A stretch of DNA of 59,713 nucleotides. Origin: Pseudomonadota bacterium. GTDB lineage: Bacteria > Desulfobacterota > Desulfovibrionia > Desulfovibrionales > Desulfomicrobiaceae. The stretch covers positions 1-59,713 of the forward strand of contig JAEWKZ010000027.1 of the NCBI GenBank assembly GCA_023393525.1, written 5' to 3'. The notes under the pieces were generated by a model. The model made no database searches, was not told the DNA's origin, and saw nothing but the letters and a program-made list of their open reading frames with translations. Made by a program: the position numbers and the translations under genes. The first letter of the stretch is position 1. Each line of letters opens with the position of its first letter. Shown in pieces: positions 46,463-55,477 of the stretch.

Positions 46463-47770
46463 ATGCAGCAGCAGGACATTATCTTTAAATTGAGTAGCCT
46501 CGCCAACCGCTTTCCGCGTGGGCTGGAGCTTTCCAAGCAGGACCTTCTTTTCGTCGGCTGGCTGTATTTTCGCGAGTTGGCCACGGAGGCGGCGAGGATC
46601 TCGGACCGTGAGCTGCGGCAGCAGCTTTCCCATGCCGCCGTTCAACTCGGCATGGAGGATGAGGTTTCCCAGCCGGCGCAGGTCATCGACCGGCTGGTGC
46701 GCTTCAGGATGGTGCGTACGTCGGTCACTGATTCGCGGGCGCAGGAGTACTGTCTGACCCGGCTTGGGCGCAGTCTGGCCCGGGACCTCTTGGAAGATGC
46801 CGACTTTGGCAGCGAGGACCTGTGCACGCTCCTGAATCAGGCGCATTCTTCGCTGCGCCAGGAGATGACGCAGGGCGATCCGGCTGAACTTGCCAAGTGG
46901 CTGACCCATTTCTTCCATGGCACCATCCGGGAGAAGATCGAGTACAAGCTCCTGTCCATAGAAGAGGGGCTCCTCGATCAGGAGCAGACCGCCAAGCGGC
47001 TGGGCAGCGGGCAGGACGAACAGGCTTTCGAGGAGGCCCTGGCCGCAGTGCGCAAGGGGCGAGAGTATCTGGACGAACTGCTAGACGCGGTCCAGGACGG
47101 CTCTGCCTACATGCCGCTCATGGCTGCGCTGTCGGAATGCCATGACCGTTTTTCCCAGCCCGAGCTGCGCACCGCCATCGGGCGGGCGCTGGATTTTCTG
47201 GAGGGGATGCGTCACCGCATTGAGCGCATGCTCGCAAACCTCATCCGGTTCGTGCGGCAGTGCGTGTCCTACCAGTCCTTCGTCGGCTCCCTGTCCCGCC
47301 GCGACGCCCTGGGGCGGTTGCAACTCGACCTGCTGCGCCTGGCCCTGCGCGAACCCCTAAGCATGCCCATGGTCGGGCAGAACCGCCCGTGCGCCATCAG
47401 CCTCGATTTCGGCGCTTCCCAGAACCAGGCCCCTGTCACCCTCGACCCGGCGGCGCTGGCGGCCCTTTCCGCCTTCGTGCCCGAGCCGGTCAGGAACATC
47501 CAGGCCCCGTGGCGCGGCGAGTTTCTCGATGCAGCGCGCAGGCAGTGGGCTTCCACGCCGTTCTCGCCCCGGCCCTTGGCCCCGTGGATCCGAAGCCTCC
47601 TGGCCGCGCATGCGGTCGATCCCGATGCTGAAATCCTGGCCCTGTGGTACCTCTTGAACGACATGCCGGGCTGGAAGCCGGCCGTCCTGGTCCGTGCCGC
47701 CGATGCTCCGTGGGAGCCTCTTGGGCCAACTCTTACGCAACCCGTCATCCTGGACACGCCCCATGTCTGA
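46463..47770 (+). CDS. jetA: Wadjet system kleisin-like subunit JetA
   Basis: MukF/kleisin-like subunit of the Wadjet SMC complex that recognises and destroys circular plasmids. About 435 residues, helical, with an N-terminal winged-helix-like region (ELSKQDLLFVGWLYFRELA), a central helical part (KRLGSGQDEQAFEEALAAV) and a C-terminal tail binding the SMC. Family assignment comes from the gene order and size more than from single motifs. The ATG at 46463 is used; a TTG at 46436, 7 bases after GGTGG, would add nine residues and is equally possible. Its stop overlaps jetB by 8 bases. Confidence 0.82.
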   Translation: MQQQDIIFKLSSLANRFPRGLELSKQDLLFVGWLYFRELATEAARISDRELRQQLSHAAVQLGMEDEVSQPAQVIDRLVRFRMVRTSVTDSRAQEYCLTRLGRSLARDLLEDADFGSEDLCTLLNQAHSSLRQEMTQGDPAELAKWLTHFFHGTIREKIEYKLLSIEEGLLDQEQTAKRLGSGQDEQAFEEALAAVRKGREYLDELLDAVQDGSAYMPLMAALSECHDRFSQPELRTAIGRALDFLEGMRHRIERMLANLIRFVRQCVSYQSFVGSLSRRDALGRLQLDLLRLALREPLSMPMVGQNRPCAISLDFGASQNQAPVTLDPAALAALSAFVPEPVRNIQAPWRGEFLDAARRQWASTPFSPRPLAPWIRSLLAAHAVDPDAEILALWYLLNDMPGWKPAVLVRAADAPWEPLGPTLTQPVILDTPHV

Positions 47771-48506
47771 CGTCCCGATTCAAGATCCCATGACCCACGA
47801 GTGCGACGGCAACGTTCTGTTCGCATCTCCGGCCCTGTCCCGGCGCATCATCCACAGCCTGCAACGCGGCGAGCATATCGACCCCTTCATGGGGCCCGAG
47901 TTCCGCTTTCTGGACCGCAACCAGTCGGACTGGGAGGATTTCTTTGCCTTCCTGGGATACAGGCTGTGCCGCAGCGACCTGGGCGGGGAGAGTTTTTTCT
48001 ATCTCAAGCCCGACTCGGGGATGGTCAAGGCCGAACGACTCAGCCGCGGGGCGACCTTCCTGGGCATCTTTCTGGCCTGGCATTTCGTGACCGAAGGGGT
48101 GGACGGCCAGGAGTCGGTGCCGGCCGCCGACCTGGCGGGGCGGATTCTCTCGAACTTCGATTTCAACATGCTGGTCCCGGTTTTCTTGCCCGTGCGTGGG
48201 CGAGGCCGACAGCGGGCCGAGACGGAGCAGAACCGCGACAGGATGATCGACGCCATCCGCACCTTCTTGAATGAGCTGGCCCGCTACCGGTTCGTGGAGC
48301 TTCGCCCCTCGGTGCGGGCGGAGTGGCGGGATCTTCTGGTCTACCGCCTGCCGGGCCTGCAGCGATTCCTGGAAGTGAGCCGCAACGCGCTCCTGAATCA
48401 GGGCAGCGAGGCGACCGATCTGCTCGGCGTGGTCAGGACCCTGTGGGCCGGGTTTGAGACCGAACCGGAAAGCGATGACAGCGACGACGCGGCGGAGGAC
48501 GAATGA
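47763..48506 (+). CDS. jetB: Wadjet system KITE/MukE-like subunit JetB
   Basis: MukE-like dimeric subunit that binds the kleisin JetA. The 247-residue protein has tandem winged-helix character: IDPFMGPEFRFLDRNQSDW near residue 37, GRILSNFDFNMLVP near 122, then the DRMIDAIRTFLNELARYRFV segment and an acidic C-terminal tail (SDDSDDAAEDE). This is the DUF4194-type layout of Wadjet JetB. Translation is coupled on both sides: 8-base overlap with jetA and ATGA with jetC. A longer in-frame reading from 47694 would lie inside jetA. Confidence 0.85.
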   Translation: MSDVPIQDPMTHECDGNVLFASPALSRRIIHSLQRGEHIDPFMGPEFRFLDRNQSDWEDFFAFLGYRLCRSDLGGESFFYLKPDSGMVKAERLSRGATFLGIFLAWHFVTEGVDGQESVPAADLAGRILSNFDFNMLVPVFLPVRGRGRQRAETEQNRDRMIDAIRTFLNELARYRFVELRPSVRAEWRDLLVYRLPGLQRFLEVSRNALLNQGSEATDLLGVVRTLWAGFETEPESDDSDDAAEDE

Positions 48507-51500
48507 ACCTGCCCTTTTTCAGCCCCGATCCGATCTGGGCCCGGGAACTGCTCCTGGTCGGATATCAGCTTTTCCCTTGCAGCCTGATTCCCCTGCACGG
48601 ACGCCTGACAGTCCTGTCCGGCAACAACGGCGTGGGCAAGACCACGCTCCTGGACGCCATCCAGACCGTGATCCTCTGCCACCAGCAGTACATCTCCATG
48701 AACGTCGCCTCGGGCCAGAACGACCGCTCCATCATCGGCCAGTTGCGCCAGCGCGTGGCCTGGGCGGCCATCGGCATCGCCGGACACGAGGAGGTCACGG
48801 CCATGGGCGTGCGTCTGGCCGTGCGCCCCAGCGGCGAGCAGCTCGACCTCTCGCCCTTCGTGCTGCGACGCGTGCCGCTTCAGGAAGGCCTGTTCCTTGA
48901 CCCCGAGACCAGCACCATCACCCCGGATTTCCAGGTACTGTCGCGCAGGATCCTGCAGGCCGACCCTACGGCTGACTACCTGCCCTTTGAGCGCGTGGAT
49001 GATTACCACTCTTTCCTGCACGAGCAGGGCATCCTGCCCATCCCGCTCATGCGGCCCGGCAAGAAGAAGAGTTTTGCCGGGCTGTGGCGGCAGATCACGC
49101 AACCGCGCCTGACGGACCTGCAGGCGTTTTTGCAGGACATGCTCTGCCCGCCGCCCGCCAGGAAGATGAATTTCAGCGACGTGGAAAAGCTGATGCACGA
49201 CCGGCGCGGCGTGGAAGAACGCCTCAAGCGCCTGGTCCGCTTCAGGGAGACGCGGCTCAAGCTTGAGGAGTTGCGCCTTTCTCTGGACAGCGCGCGCCGG
49301 GAGAGCCTGGCCGCCGACCTGGCGGTCTCTTCGGGACGTGTCCAGACCCTGCGGCAGCAGGAGGGCAGGCTGCGAGCGGAGCAGGAAAAGGCCCAGCAGG
49401 AACTTGCCGCGCAACAGACAGCCTTGACCGGGCTGGAGGAACAGGAAGCCGGGATTTCCGCCCAACGCGACCTGCTGCAGAAACAGCAGTCGTCCCTGGA
49501 CGCCCAGCTGCGCAGGCACAAGGAATACGTGGCCGCCGGCAAGGATCTGGCCCTGGCGGACAAGCGTCTTCAGGCCATTCTCGCCGAGCAGGCGGGCGTC
49601 ACGGAGAAATACCGCGTCGCCTCGGAGGAGATCGCTGTCGGCACTGCCAAGCGCACAGAGCTTTTGGTGGAACGGGAGAAGGTGGCCGGGCAGGAAACCC
49701 AGCTGGCCAAGGACGTGAAAGCCTGGCGGAGCTTCGAGGCCGACCTGGCCAAAGCAGCGGAAATTTTGGGTCGCAAGATCGCCTCGGCCGTCGATGTCGT
49801 CGAGGCCTGGAACGAGTGGGAAGGCCCTTTTCAGGGACTGCGTCTTCTGCCCACGTGGAAGGAACAGCTGACAGAGCTGCGCCGCCGCACAAAACGCCAT
49901 GAAGAGGCCTTGCTGCTTTGGACTGGTCTGGTGGCCGCGAACGCCGTGACTGATCCTCCCAAGCGTGAGGACGTTGAGACCAGGCTGCGCGCCACAAAGG
50001 ATGACGTCATCCGCCTGAGCCTCAAGGAGGAGAAGCTTTTCGCCGAGCGCGGCCGCATTCAGCAGCTGCGCGACACTCTGGCTCAGGGCCGTCCGCCCCT
50101 GCCGCCCGAGGCGCAGCGTATGGTCGACCAGGGCTTGGCCGACCCCGTGGCCCTGGACTTCGATCAACTCGACGTCCAGGAGGCCGCGGCATGGCAGACG
50201 CGCCTTGGTCCCTTTGCCCTGGCCATCCGTCCCAGGGAGGGTGCCGAGCTTCTGGACAGGCTGGAAGGGTCGGACAGGGTCTTCGTGGTCACCTCCGAGG
50301 CCGGGGAAGAGGACTGGGCGAGCCGTACTGCCGCTGTCGGCGGGCGGGGCGCTCTGGCCTGGTACGAGCCGCAGGGCCCGGTCTGGCTATCCAGCCGCGC
50401 GCGGGCGGAGCAGCTCATCGCCCTGGCGCGGGAGCTGGAGGAGTGCGATGCCACCATGGCCCGCCTCAAGACCGACATGGCTTCCCTCCGGGCCCTGGAA
50501 GAGCGCCTGGCCACGGTGCTCGGGGCCTGGGACGCCCTGTGCGACCGGGAGAGCGTGGTGCTTGAGGAGACCCTGGCCACCCGGGTTCGCGTTGTGTCCG
50601 AAGGCCAGGCCCGGACCAAGGCCTGCCATGACTGCGTGGAGAAGCTCAAGAACCGCATCCAGGTCTTTGAACTGGCGGAAAGCCCGGCGCAGCTCGACTT
50701 CGTGCGCGCCAGGATCGCAGATATTGAGCGGGAAGTGAAAGCCCTGGAAGAGGGTTTGGCGCGGCTGCGTTCCAGTCAGGAAGAATTGCAGAAGCGGCAG
50801 GCCGAGCTTGAGCGGGAGCGGCGGGAATCCGAGAATTCAAGGACCAAAGCCCAAGCCCAGCGCGAAAGCCTGGAAAAAGACGAGCCTCTCGATGTCCTGG
50901 AGGGACGCGTCGATTTTACCCAGGCCGAACTCATGGCGCGACGGGTGGCGGAGCTGACCAGGGAGCTGGCTTCCATCAAGGGGAAAATTCGCGCCGGAGC
51001 TGAGCAGCTGGGCAAGTTGCGGGCTGATGTCCAGAACCGATCCACTACTCTGAACGACATGTCCGGCAAGCTTCGCCATGCGGCCCAGGAAATGGAGCAG
51101 GCCACAGCCCAGTGGGGCCGGTATTACCCAGCCGAAGATCCCGCCGCCCTCCACGGAGACTGGACCGATGCCAAGCGCGACAAGGCCCGGCAGGCCTGGG
51201 CCGAAGCCAGGGTGGCCCTGTCCGGGCAGCTGGAGATGGTCTGCCGCGAATACGGCCAGGAGCTGGCCATGCCTCGGGACAGGGAGCCCGACCAGCTGGT
51301 TGGCGATGTGCTGACCATGCTGCTGCCGCCCGACGTGGAGCTTGACCGCGAGGAGGAGAAGCTCAAGGCCCTGCGCGAGGAGCTGTCGAAGATCGAGGGC
51401 AAGCTGCGCGGCTACGTGGAGGCGATCCGCAACAACGTGGACGCTGATATCCGCGCCCTGACCCGCAAATTGCAGCGGATCAACGACATTCTCTCCAACC

Positions 51501-52123
51501 TGGGCTTCGGCAAGGTGCGCAAGGTGTACCTGGAGAAAGTGCATGAGCCCGCCTACGAAGGCCTCAAGCATTTGCGGGGCACCGGCCAGATGTCGCTGTT
51601 TTCGTCCGGGACGGCGGTGGGGTTGCGCGAGTTCCTGGATCAGATCCGGGAGATCATCGCCCGTCACGCCAAGGGCGCGCAGCTCGAAGACGACCAGATC
51701 ACGGACTACCGCACCTATGTCCGTCTGCGTTGGGCCATTGAGGACGACGAAGGCCGCGAGCGCCGCAGCGGTTTTTCCAGCGGCGAGGGGCTGGGCATCA
51801 ACCTGGCCATCTGCCTGAGCCTGCTTTTCTACGAAGGCTCTGACTCGGGCCAGCATCGCGGTAGCGGCATCCTGCTCATGGCCTTGGACGAGGCCGAGCG
51901 CCTCGACGAGCGGGCCATGAACACCGTGCGCGACCTGCTGGACAGGGTGGAGTGCCAGCTGGTGCTGGCCTTGCCGCGGGTGCTCAACATCCCCGACTCG
52001 CTGACCCACATCCTCACGGCGCTGCCGCAGGGCGTGACCCATGTGGGGGTCTATGTCCCGCAGGCGGCAGGGGTTGCTCCCGCAGGAAACGACGATGCCG
52101 GGCCTGCCGGGGAGACTGCGTGA
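48503..52123 (+). CDS. jetC: Wadjet system SMC-like ATPase JetC
   Basis: MukB/SbcC-like SMC ATPase that extrudes DNA loops to sense small closed circles. The 1206-residue protein has Walker A GNNGVGKTT (residues 40-48), a long coiled coil (about 230-470 and 710-970) around a hinge near residues 500-690, and a C-terminal ATPase half with signature FSSGEGLGINLAICL and Walker B ILLMALDEAERLD. Overlaps: ATGA with jetB and TGATG with jetD, as expected for a stoichiometric complex. Confidence 0.92.
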   Translation: MNLPFFSPDPIWARELLLVGYQLFPCSLIPLHGRLTVLSGNNGVGKTTLLDAIQTVILCHQQYISMNVASGQNDRSIIGQLRQRVAWAAIGIAGHEEVTAMGVRLAVRPSGEQLDLSPFVLRRVPLQEGLFLDPETSTITPDFQVLSRRILQADPTADYLPFERVDDYHSFLHEQGILPIPLMRPGKKKSFAGLWRQITQPRLTDLQAFLQDMLCPPPARKMNFSDVEKLMHDRRGVEERLKRLVRFRETRLKLEELRLSLDSARRESLAADLAVSSGRVQTLRQQEGRLRAEQEKAQQELAAQQTALTGLEEQEAGISAQRDLLQKQQSSLDAQLRRHKEYVAAGKDLALADKRLQAILAEQAGVTEKYRVASEEIAVGTAKRTELLVEREKVAGQETQLAKDVKAWRSFEADLAKAAEILGRKIASAVDVVEAWNEWEGPFQGLRLLPTWKEQLTELRRRTKRHEEALLLWTGLVAANAVTDPPKREDVETRLRATKDDVIRLSLKEEKLFAERGRIQQLRDTLAQGRPPLPPEAQRMVDQGLADPVALDFDQLDVQEAAAWQTRLGPFALAIRPREGAELLDRLEGSDRVFVVTSEAGEEDWASRTAAVGGRGALAWYEPQGPVWLSSRARAEQLIALARELEECDATMARLKTDMASLRALEERLATVLGAWDALCDRESVVLEETLATRVRVVSEGQARTKACHDCVEKLKNRIQVFELAESPAQLDFVRARIADIEREVKALEEGLARLRSSQEELQKRQAELERERRESENSRTKAQAQRESLEKDEPLDVLEGRVDFTQAELMARRVAELTRELASIKGKIRAGAEQLGKLRADVQNRSTTLNDMSGKLRHAAQEMEQATAQWGRYYPAEDPAALHGDWTDAKRDKARQAWAEARVALSGQLEMVCREYGQELAMPRDREPDQLVGDVLTMLLPPDVELDREEEKLKALREELSKIEGKLRGYVEAIRNNVDADIRALTRKLQRINDILSNLGFGKVRKVYLEKVHEPAYEGLKHLRGTGQMSLFSSGTAVGLREFLDQIREIIARHAKGAQLEDDQITDYRTYVRLRWAIEDDEGRERRSGFSSGEGLGINLAICLSLLFYEGSDSGQHRGSGILLMALDEAERLDERAMNTVRDLLDRVECQLVLALPRVLNIPDSLTHILTALPQGVTHVGVYVPQAAGVAPAGNDDAGPAGETA

Positions 52124-53112
52124 TGGACCTCACTGCCCGTTGCCTGGCCTGGCGCGGTCTGCTGGAGCGGGGCAGGACGGGCTGGAACGCCGAGTTCGCC
52201 ATGCTCGAGCGGGCGGGGATAGTGCGGCGCGAGAAGAACACCGCCGTGCTGGTCGATGCGCAAGAGCTGCGGCGCCTGCTGGCAACGCCCGAGTTCTCGG
52301 ATGTCATCGCCAAGCTCGATTCCGCCGAATCCTTGGCGGCAGCCATGGGGCTTGGGGTTCGGATCATCGATCGGGCGGCAGACTGCCTGCGCCTGCTCAC
52401 GGCCCTGGACAAGACCGAGCAGGCCGTGGGCACGGTCTGGCGGCAGCAACTCAGCGCCGAGCTCTTCGGGGACTCCAAGCACATCGGCTCCGTGTCCATC
52501 CTGTCCCGTATCTACGAGGACTGGCTCGCCCTTAAGCCCAGCCGGGGAGAGCTGCGGCTCAAGGCCTTTTCTCCGCTCCCGCACACGGCAGGAGGCCCGG
52601 ACCTGTCCGAGGTCACGAAATACCAGGGTCAGGCCGTCCTGATGTCCTCTCATGCCGGCCCAGAGCAGTATGAGCTCTCGCACCTTCGTTTCATCATGAC
52701 CTGCGAAAACCTCTCTCCCTTTCTGGAACTCACCCTTTCCGCAGGCCTTCTTATCTACACGGGAGGCTACGCCTCCAGAGGGGTGGCCGCCTGGCTCAAA
52801 TCGGCTCCAGCCTCATGCCGCTGGGTTCACTTCGGAGATTTCGATCCTGACGGGCTGACCATATTCGACAGGCTGTCCGCTGCATCGGGGCGAGACGGGG
52901 AATTCTTTCCGAATCAGGAAACATTGGAACTCCTGAAATCCGATCTGCCTGCATGGCAGGGCGCCAGATCATTCAGGGAGGAGTCGCTGCGCGGCGACCA
53001 AGCGAAGATTCTGGCGGGATGGGGTGGACGTCATAAGCTGCAGGCTGAACAGGAGCAGGTGCTTTACCAGCTCAGGAAACGCGGGATGACCTTGGACGGG
53101 GTGTTTTTCTGA
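52123..53112 (+). CDS. jetD: Wadjet system Toprim nuclease JetD
   Basis: Nuclease subunit that cuts the plasmid recognised by JetABC. The 329-residue protein ends in a Toprim-like domain: Glu in FIMTCENLSPF near residue 192 and the acidic pair in VHFGDFDPDGL near residue 244. ATG 52123 overlaps the jetC stop (TGATG), with GGGGAG upstream; a GTG one codon earlier is also possible. The N-terminal part is shorter than in the best known type I JetD, so the subtype is probably not I. This completes jetABCD in the usual order. Confidence 0.88.
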   Translation: MDLTARCLAWRGLLERGRTGWNAEFAMLERAGIVRREKNTAVLVDAQELRRLLATPEFSDVIAKLDSAESLAAAMGLGVRIIDRAADCLRLLTALDKTEQAVGTVWRQQLSAELFGDSKHIGSVSILSRIYEDWLALKPSRGELRLKAFSPLPHTAGGPDLSEVTKYQGQAVLMSSHAGPEQYELSHLRFIMTCENLSPFLELTLSAGLLIYTGGYASRGVAAWLKSAPASCRWVHFGDFDPDGLTIFDRLSAASGRDGEFFPNQETLELLKSDLPAWQGARSFREESLRGDQAKILAGWGGRHKLQAEQEQVLYQLRKRGMTLDGVFF

Positions 53113-53123
53113 AGAGGCACTGC

Positions 53124-53155
53124 GCAGCTGCGTGCACTTTATGACACGCAGCTGC
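53124..53155. terminator. Terminator hairpin between convergent jetD and nuclease genes
   Basis: GCAGCTGCGTG (53124-53134) pairs perfectly with CACGCAGCTGC (53145-53155) over a 10-base loop. Without a long T-run it could act for both converging transcripts. Confidence 0.6.
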
Positions 53156-53176
53156 ATAGTGTTGTATTTGTATTGA

Positions 53177-54415
53177 CTAGAATCCTGATGCGCGATTGGT
53201 TCTGTCTGCAAAAAAATCATTCGCACTGCGGATTGTTTTTTTCACAGAATCAAGGTCGTTGAAAATTTCATTCAAAGCAGGGATTTCAAAAGGACTGATT
53301 CTGAAATCGCTTTCAATCTTCGGCAGCTTAACATTGTCGATGTCTTTTTCCAGCACGACATCAATTTCTTCGTTATTGAAGATTTTTTTGACATTCTCAA
53401 AGCTAACGCCGGTTCCATCGTAGGCGCCGATAACAAGAAGATATCTCACGGTTTGTGATCTTTTCTGCTGGATATTCTTCTTGTTCTGTTCCCTACGGTT
53501 GGATATCTGGTTCAAAACCATATGGTAGTCATCGCCAATGCTTGGCTTGAGTTCGACGTAATACAGTTCACTGATTTTTTTCGGATTTGCATATCTCCAT
53601 TCTGCAAGCAAAAAATCCGGGAAATTGTGCTTTTCACTGTTTCCAGTGGGATATCTGTGCAATGCACGCTCGAAGAATTTTTCGACACGCGCTGAGAATT
53701 TTGGGTTAATTTCTTCATGATATTTGATTTCGATGGTTACATCATTGAACTTTTTTTCGAACGAAGTCTTGCAAGGACTGATCTGCTTGAACTGTGATTC
53801 AGCCAAGTACAATCTGAATTCTTCAAAAAATGCATAAAACAAGTCAAAGTCCCGGACGGTGTTCCTGTAAAGTTCTTCCAGATTGATTACGATGAAGCTT
53901 GCAGGACTATTGAACAAGTATTCTTCCTGTGATCTTCCATCCGTATATTTTTTGAATGGAGAAACTGGGATGACGAATGATTTTTCTTCGTGCATATTCC
54001 AATTCTGCGATATTGAATCAACTTCAACAGCCATTTTTTTGATTTCAGAAATTCTGCTACTTACGCTTTCGCATACGTTTTTGACGATTGACATCTTATC
54101 AGTGAAATAATCATCAAGGTTGCGTGCATAATATTTTTTGTCGCGAGAGAATATTTCCGGGTTGATCAAGTAGAACAGTTTCAACATCGTGTCTCCGGTT
54201 AAAAATTCTGCCTGCATTCTGTTATGGTTAGGCGTTTTGATGTCATTGCCATGCTCTTTGTAGATCAGGTCGCGCAGATCCGGATACTGTTCGCGAAGGT
54301 CGGCCTGGCCTACCATCCAGGCACAGTACGACTTGTCGGCCAAAAGGACTTCGATGGGGTGTCCTTCGTACTTTCCAAAGGGGACCAGGTTCTTGTCTTT
54401 TTTGTTCTTGCTCAT
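53177..54415 (-). CDS. PD-(D/E)xK nuclease with N-terminal ExoX-like domain (possibly Shedu-like)
   Basis: A 412-residue protein, AT-richer than its neighbours. Residues 9-54 (VPFGKYEGHP...YCAWMVGQADLREQYPDLRD) match the small domain found at the C-terminus of exodeoxyribonuclease X. Residues about 264-330 look like a PD-(D/E)xK nuclease: Pro266-Asp267, Glu288-Leu-Lys290 in YYVELKPS, then NQISNRREQ, a pattern reminiscent of Shedu (DUF4263) nucleases. The middle part is unassigned. AGGAGA precedes the ATG. It diverges from a CI-like repressor gene and converges on jetD. A DNA-targeting defence role is inferred from context. Confidence 0.7.
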   Translation of the reverse strand: MSKNKKDKNLVPFGKYEGHPIEVLLADKSYCAWMVGQADLREQYPDLRDLIYKEHGNDIKTPNHNRMQAEFLTGDTMLKLFYLINPEIFSRDKKYYARNLDDYFTDKMSIVKNVCESVSSRISEIKKMAVEVDSISQNWNMHEEKSFVIPVSPFKKYTDGRSQEEYLFNSPASFIVINLEELYRNTVRDFDLFYAFFEEFRLYLAESQFKQISPCKTSFEKKFNDVTIEIKYHEEINPKFSARVEKFFERALHRYPTGNSEKHNFPDFLLAEWRYANPKKISELYYVELKPSIGDDYHMVLNQISNRREQNKKNIQQKRSQTVRYLLVIGAYDGTGVSFENVKKIFNNEEIDVVLEKDIDNVKLPKIESDFRISPFEIPALNEIFNDLDSVKKTIRSANDFFADRTNRASGF

Positions 54416-54516
54416 AAGAAATCTCCTGTTTGTTTTTAGTTAAAAAAGTTGACTTATGTGATGGATATATATAGCCATGGGTTAGTTTTGTCAATATTTA
54501 TTTTAAAATAATTGCG

Positions 54517-54579
54517 TTAAATTGAGATATTTTTTATAATATGGTTAAATTGTTTAGATTTATCCTAAATTGATTTAGG
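54517..54579. promoter_or_regulatory. Operator cluster between the nuclease and CI-like repressor genes
   Basis: The perfect palindrome CCTAAA-TTGA-TTTAGG (54564-54579) stands just before the repressor gene; TTAAATTG half-sites recur at 54517-54524 and 54545-54552. The 190-bp divergent region is very AT-rich and would hold both promoters. Confidence 0.65.
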
Positions 54580-54606
54580 TAAAAAATGAAAAATCTGGAG
54601 GGCTAG

Positions 54607-54993
54607 ATGAGTCGAGCGGGCATGGATTTGGAGTTTGAAGACGTGTTTAGGCGGATATCTGAGCAAACGGACCTCAAGACATCGACGAACCTTGCGGAGT
54701 TTCTGGGGATATCGAGCGCTTCAGTGTCGAAGCAAAAAACCGGGAACACGTTCCCGGCAGCGTGGGCTATTTTGATTGCAAAACAATATAATCTGGACCT
54801 CAATTATATTGTTTTTGGGGAAAAATATGCGGATAAGATGAGAAAAGATGATGAGGATATGAATGTCTTAATTAAAAATTATATAGAAAAAAAACATGAT
54901 CTTGAATTAAAAGATGGTGACTATTTTTTGAAAGTCCTTTCTGGCGAAATTGAACTTATGATTCGGAGGTTTTTGGATCATACTAAAAAGTAA
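54607..54993 (+). CDS. CI-like helix-turn-helix repressor (no peptidase domain)
   Basis: A 128-residue DNA-binding protein. Residues about 10-65 form a phage CI-repressor-type helix-turn-helix (TSTNLAEFLGISSASVSKQK); the remainder is a charged helical tail (DEDMNVLIKNYIEKKHDLELK) probably for dimerisation. Unlike the repressor at 29824 it lacks a self-cleaving S24 domain, so induction must work differently. GGAGGGC precedes the ATG. Its divergent position and the shared operator cluster make it the likely repressor of both itself and the nuclease gene. Confidence 0.85.
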   Translation: MSRAGMDLEFEDVFRRISEQTDLKTSTNLAEFLGISSASVSKQKTGNTFPAAWAILIAKQYNLDLNYIVFGEKYADKMRKDDEDMNVLIKNYIEKKHDLELKDGDYFLKVLSGEIELMIRRFLDHTKK

Positions 54994-55186
54994 TACGTAT
55001 TTTTTTTAAAGAATATCCTGATGGCAGAAGAGGAGCCTTGAACGGCTTTTCAGTTCGATGTCGAGGGTGCCCAGTTTATTTCTAGCCACGACATTGACTC
55101 TTTTTATGATGGAATATGTCGAGTTATTCAGTCGCCTCCGCTACGAATTTCCTAGCTGATTCCGACGATTTTGAGACCGTAATCAG

Positions 55187-55206
55187 TGGTCAATTTGAGC
55201 TGGAAT
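55187..55206 (+). mobile_element. Possible IS21-type terminal repeat fragment
   Basis: TGGTCAATTTGAGCTGGAAT resembles the repeated end motifs of IS21-family elements as remembered. No transposase remnant accompanies it. The rest of 54994-55477 shows no gene; TTGTCCGAC occurs twice near 55244 and 55275. Confidence 0.35.
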
Positions 55207-55477
55207 GAAGACTAAAAACACATTTGCTGCCCTTTTTTTTGAATTTTGTCCGACATACATATGTCACGATGCTTGTCCGACGCGCCAATCTTGGAAGGTC
55301 ACCCTCGTAACATTCCAAATCCCCCTATGGTCAGTCCTGCCAAAATCCCAAGGTATTTCTGCACACGAACGTCCAAGAATAGCCAAAGACTGGGAACGAT
55401 AAAACCCGAACATTTTTGGACCCTCCAAAAGTTGGGTCTCACACAGCACGATTGACCTGATACTCATGCTGCTGTCA

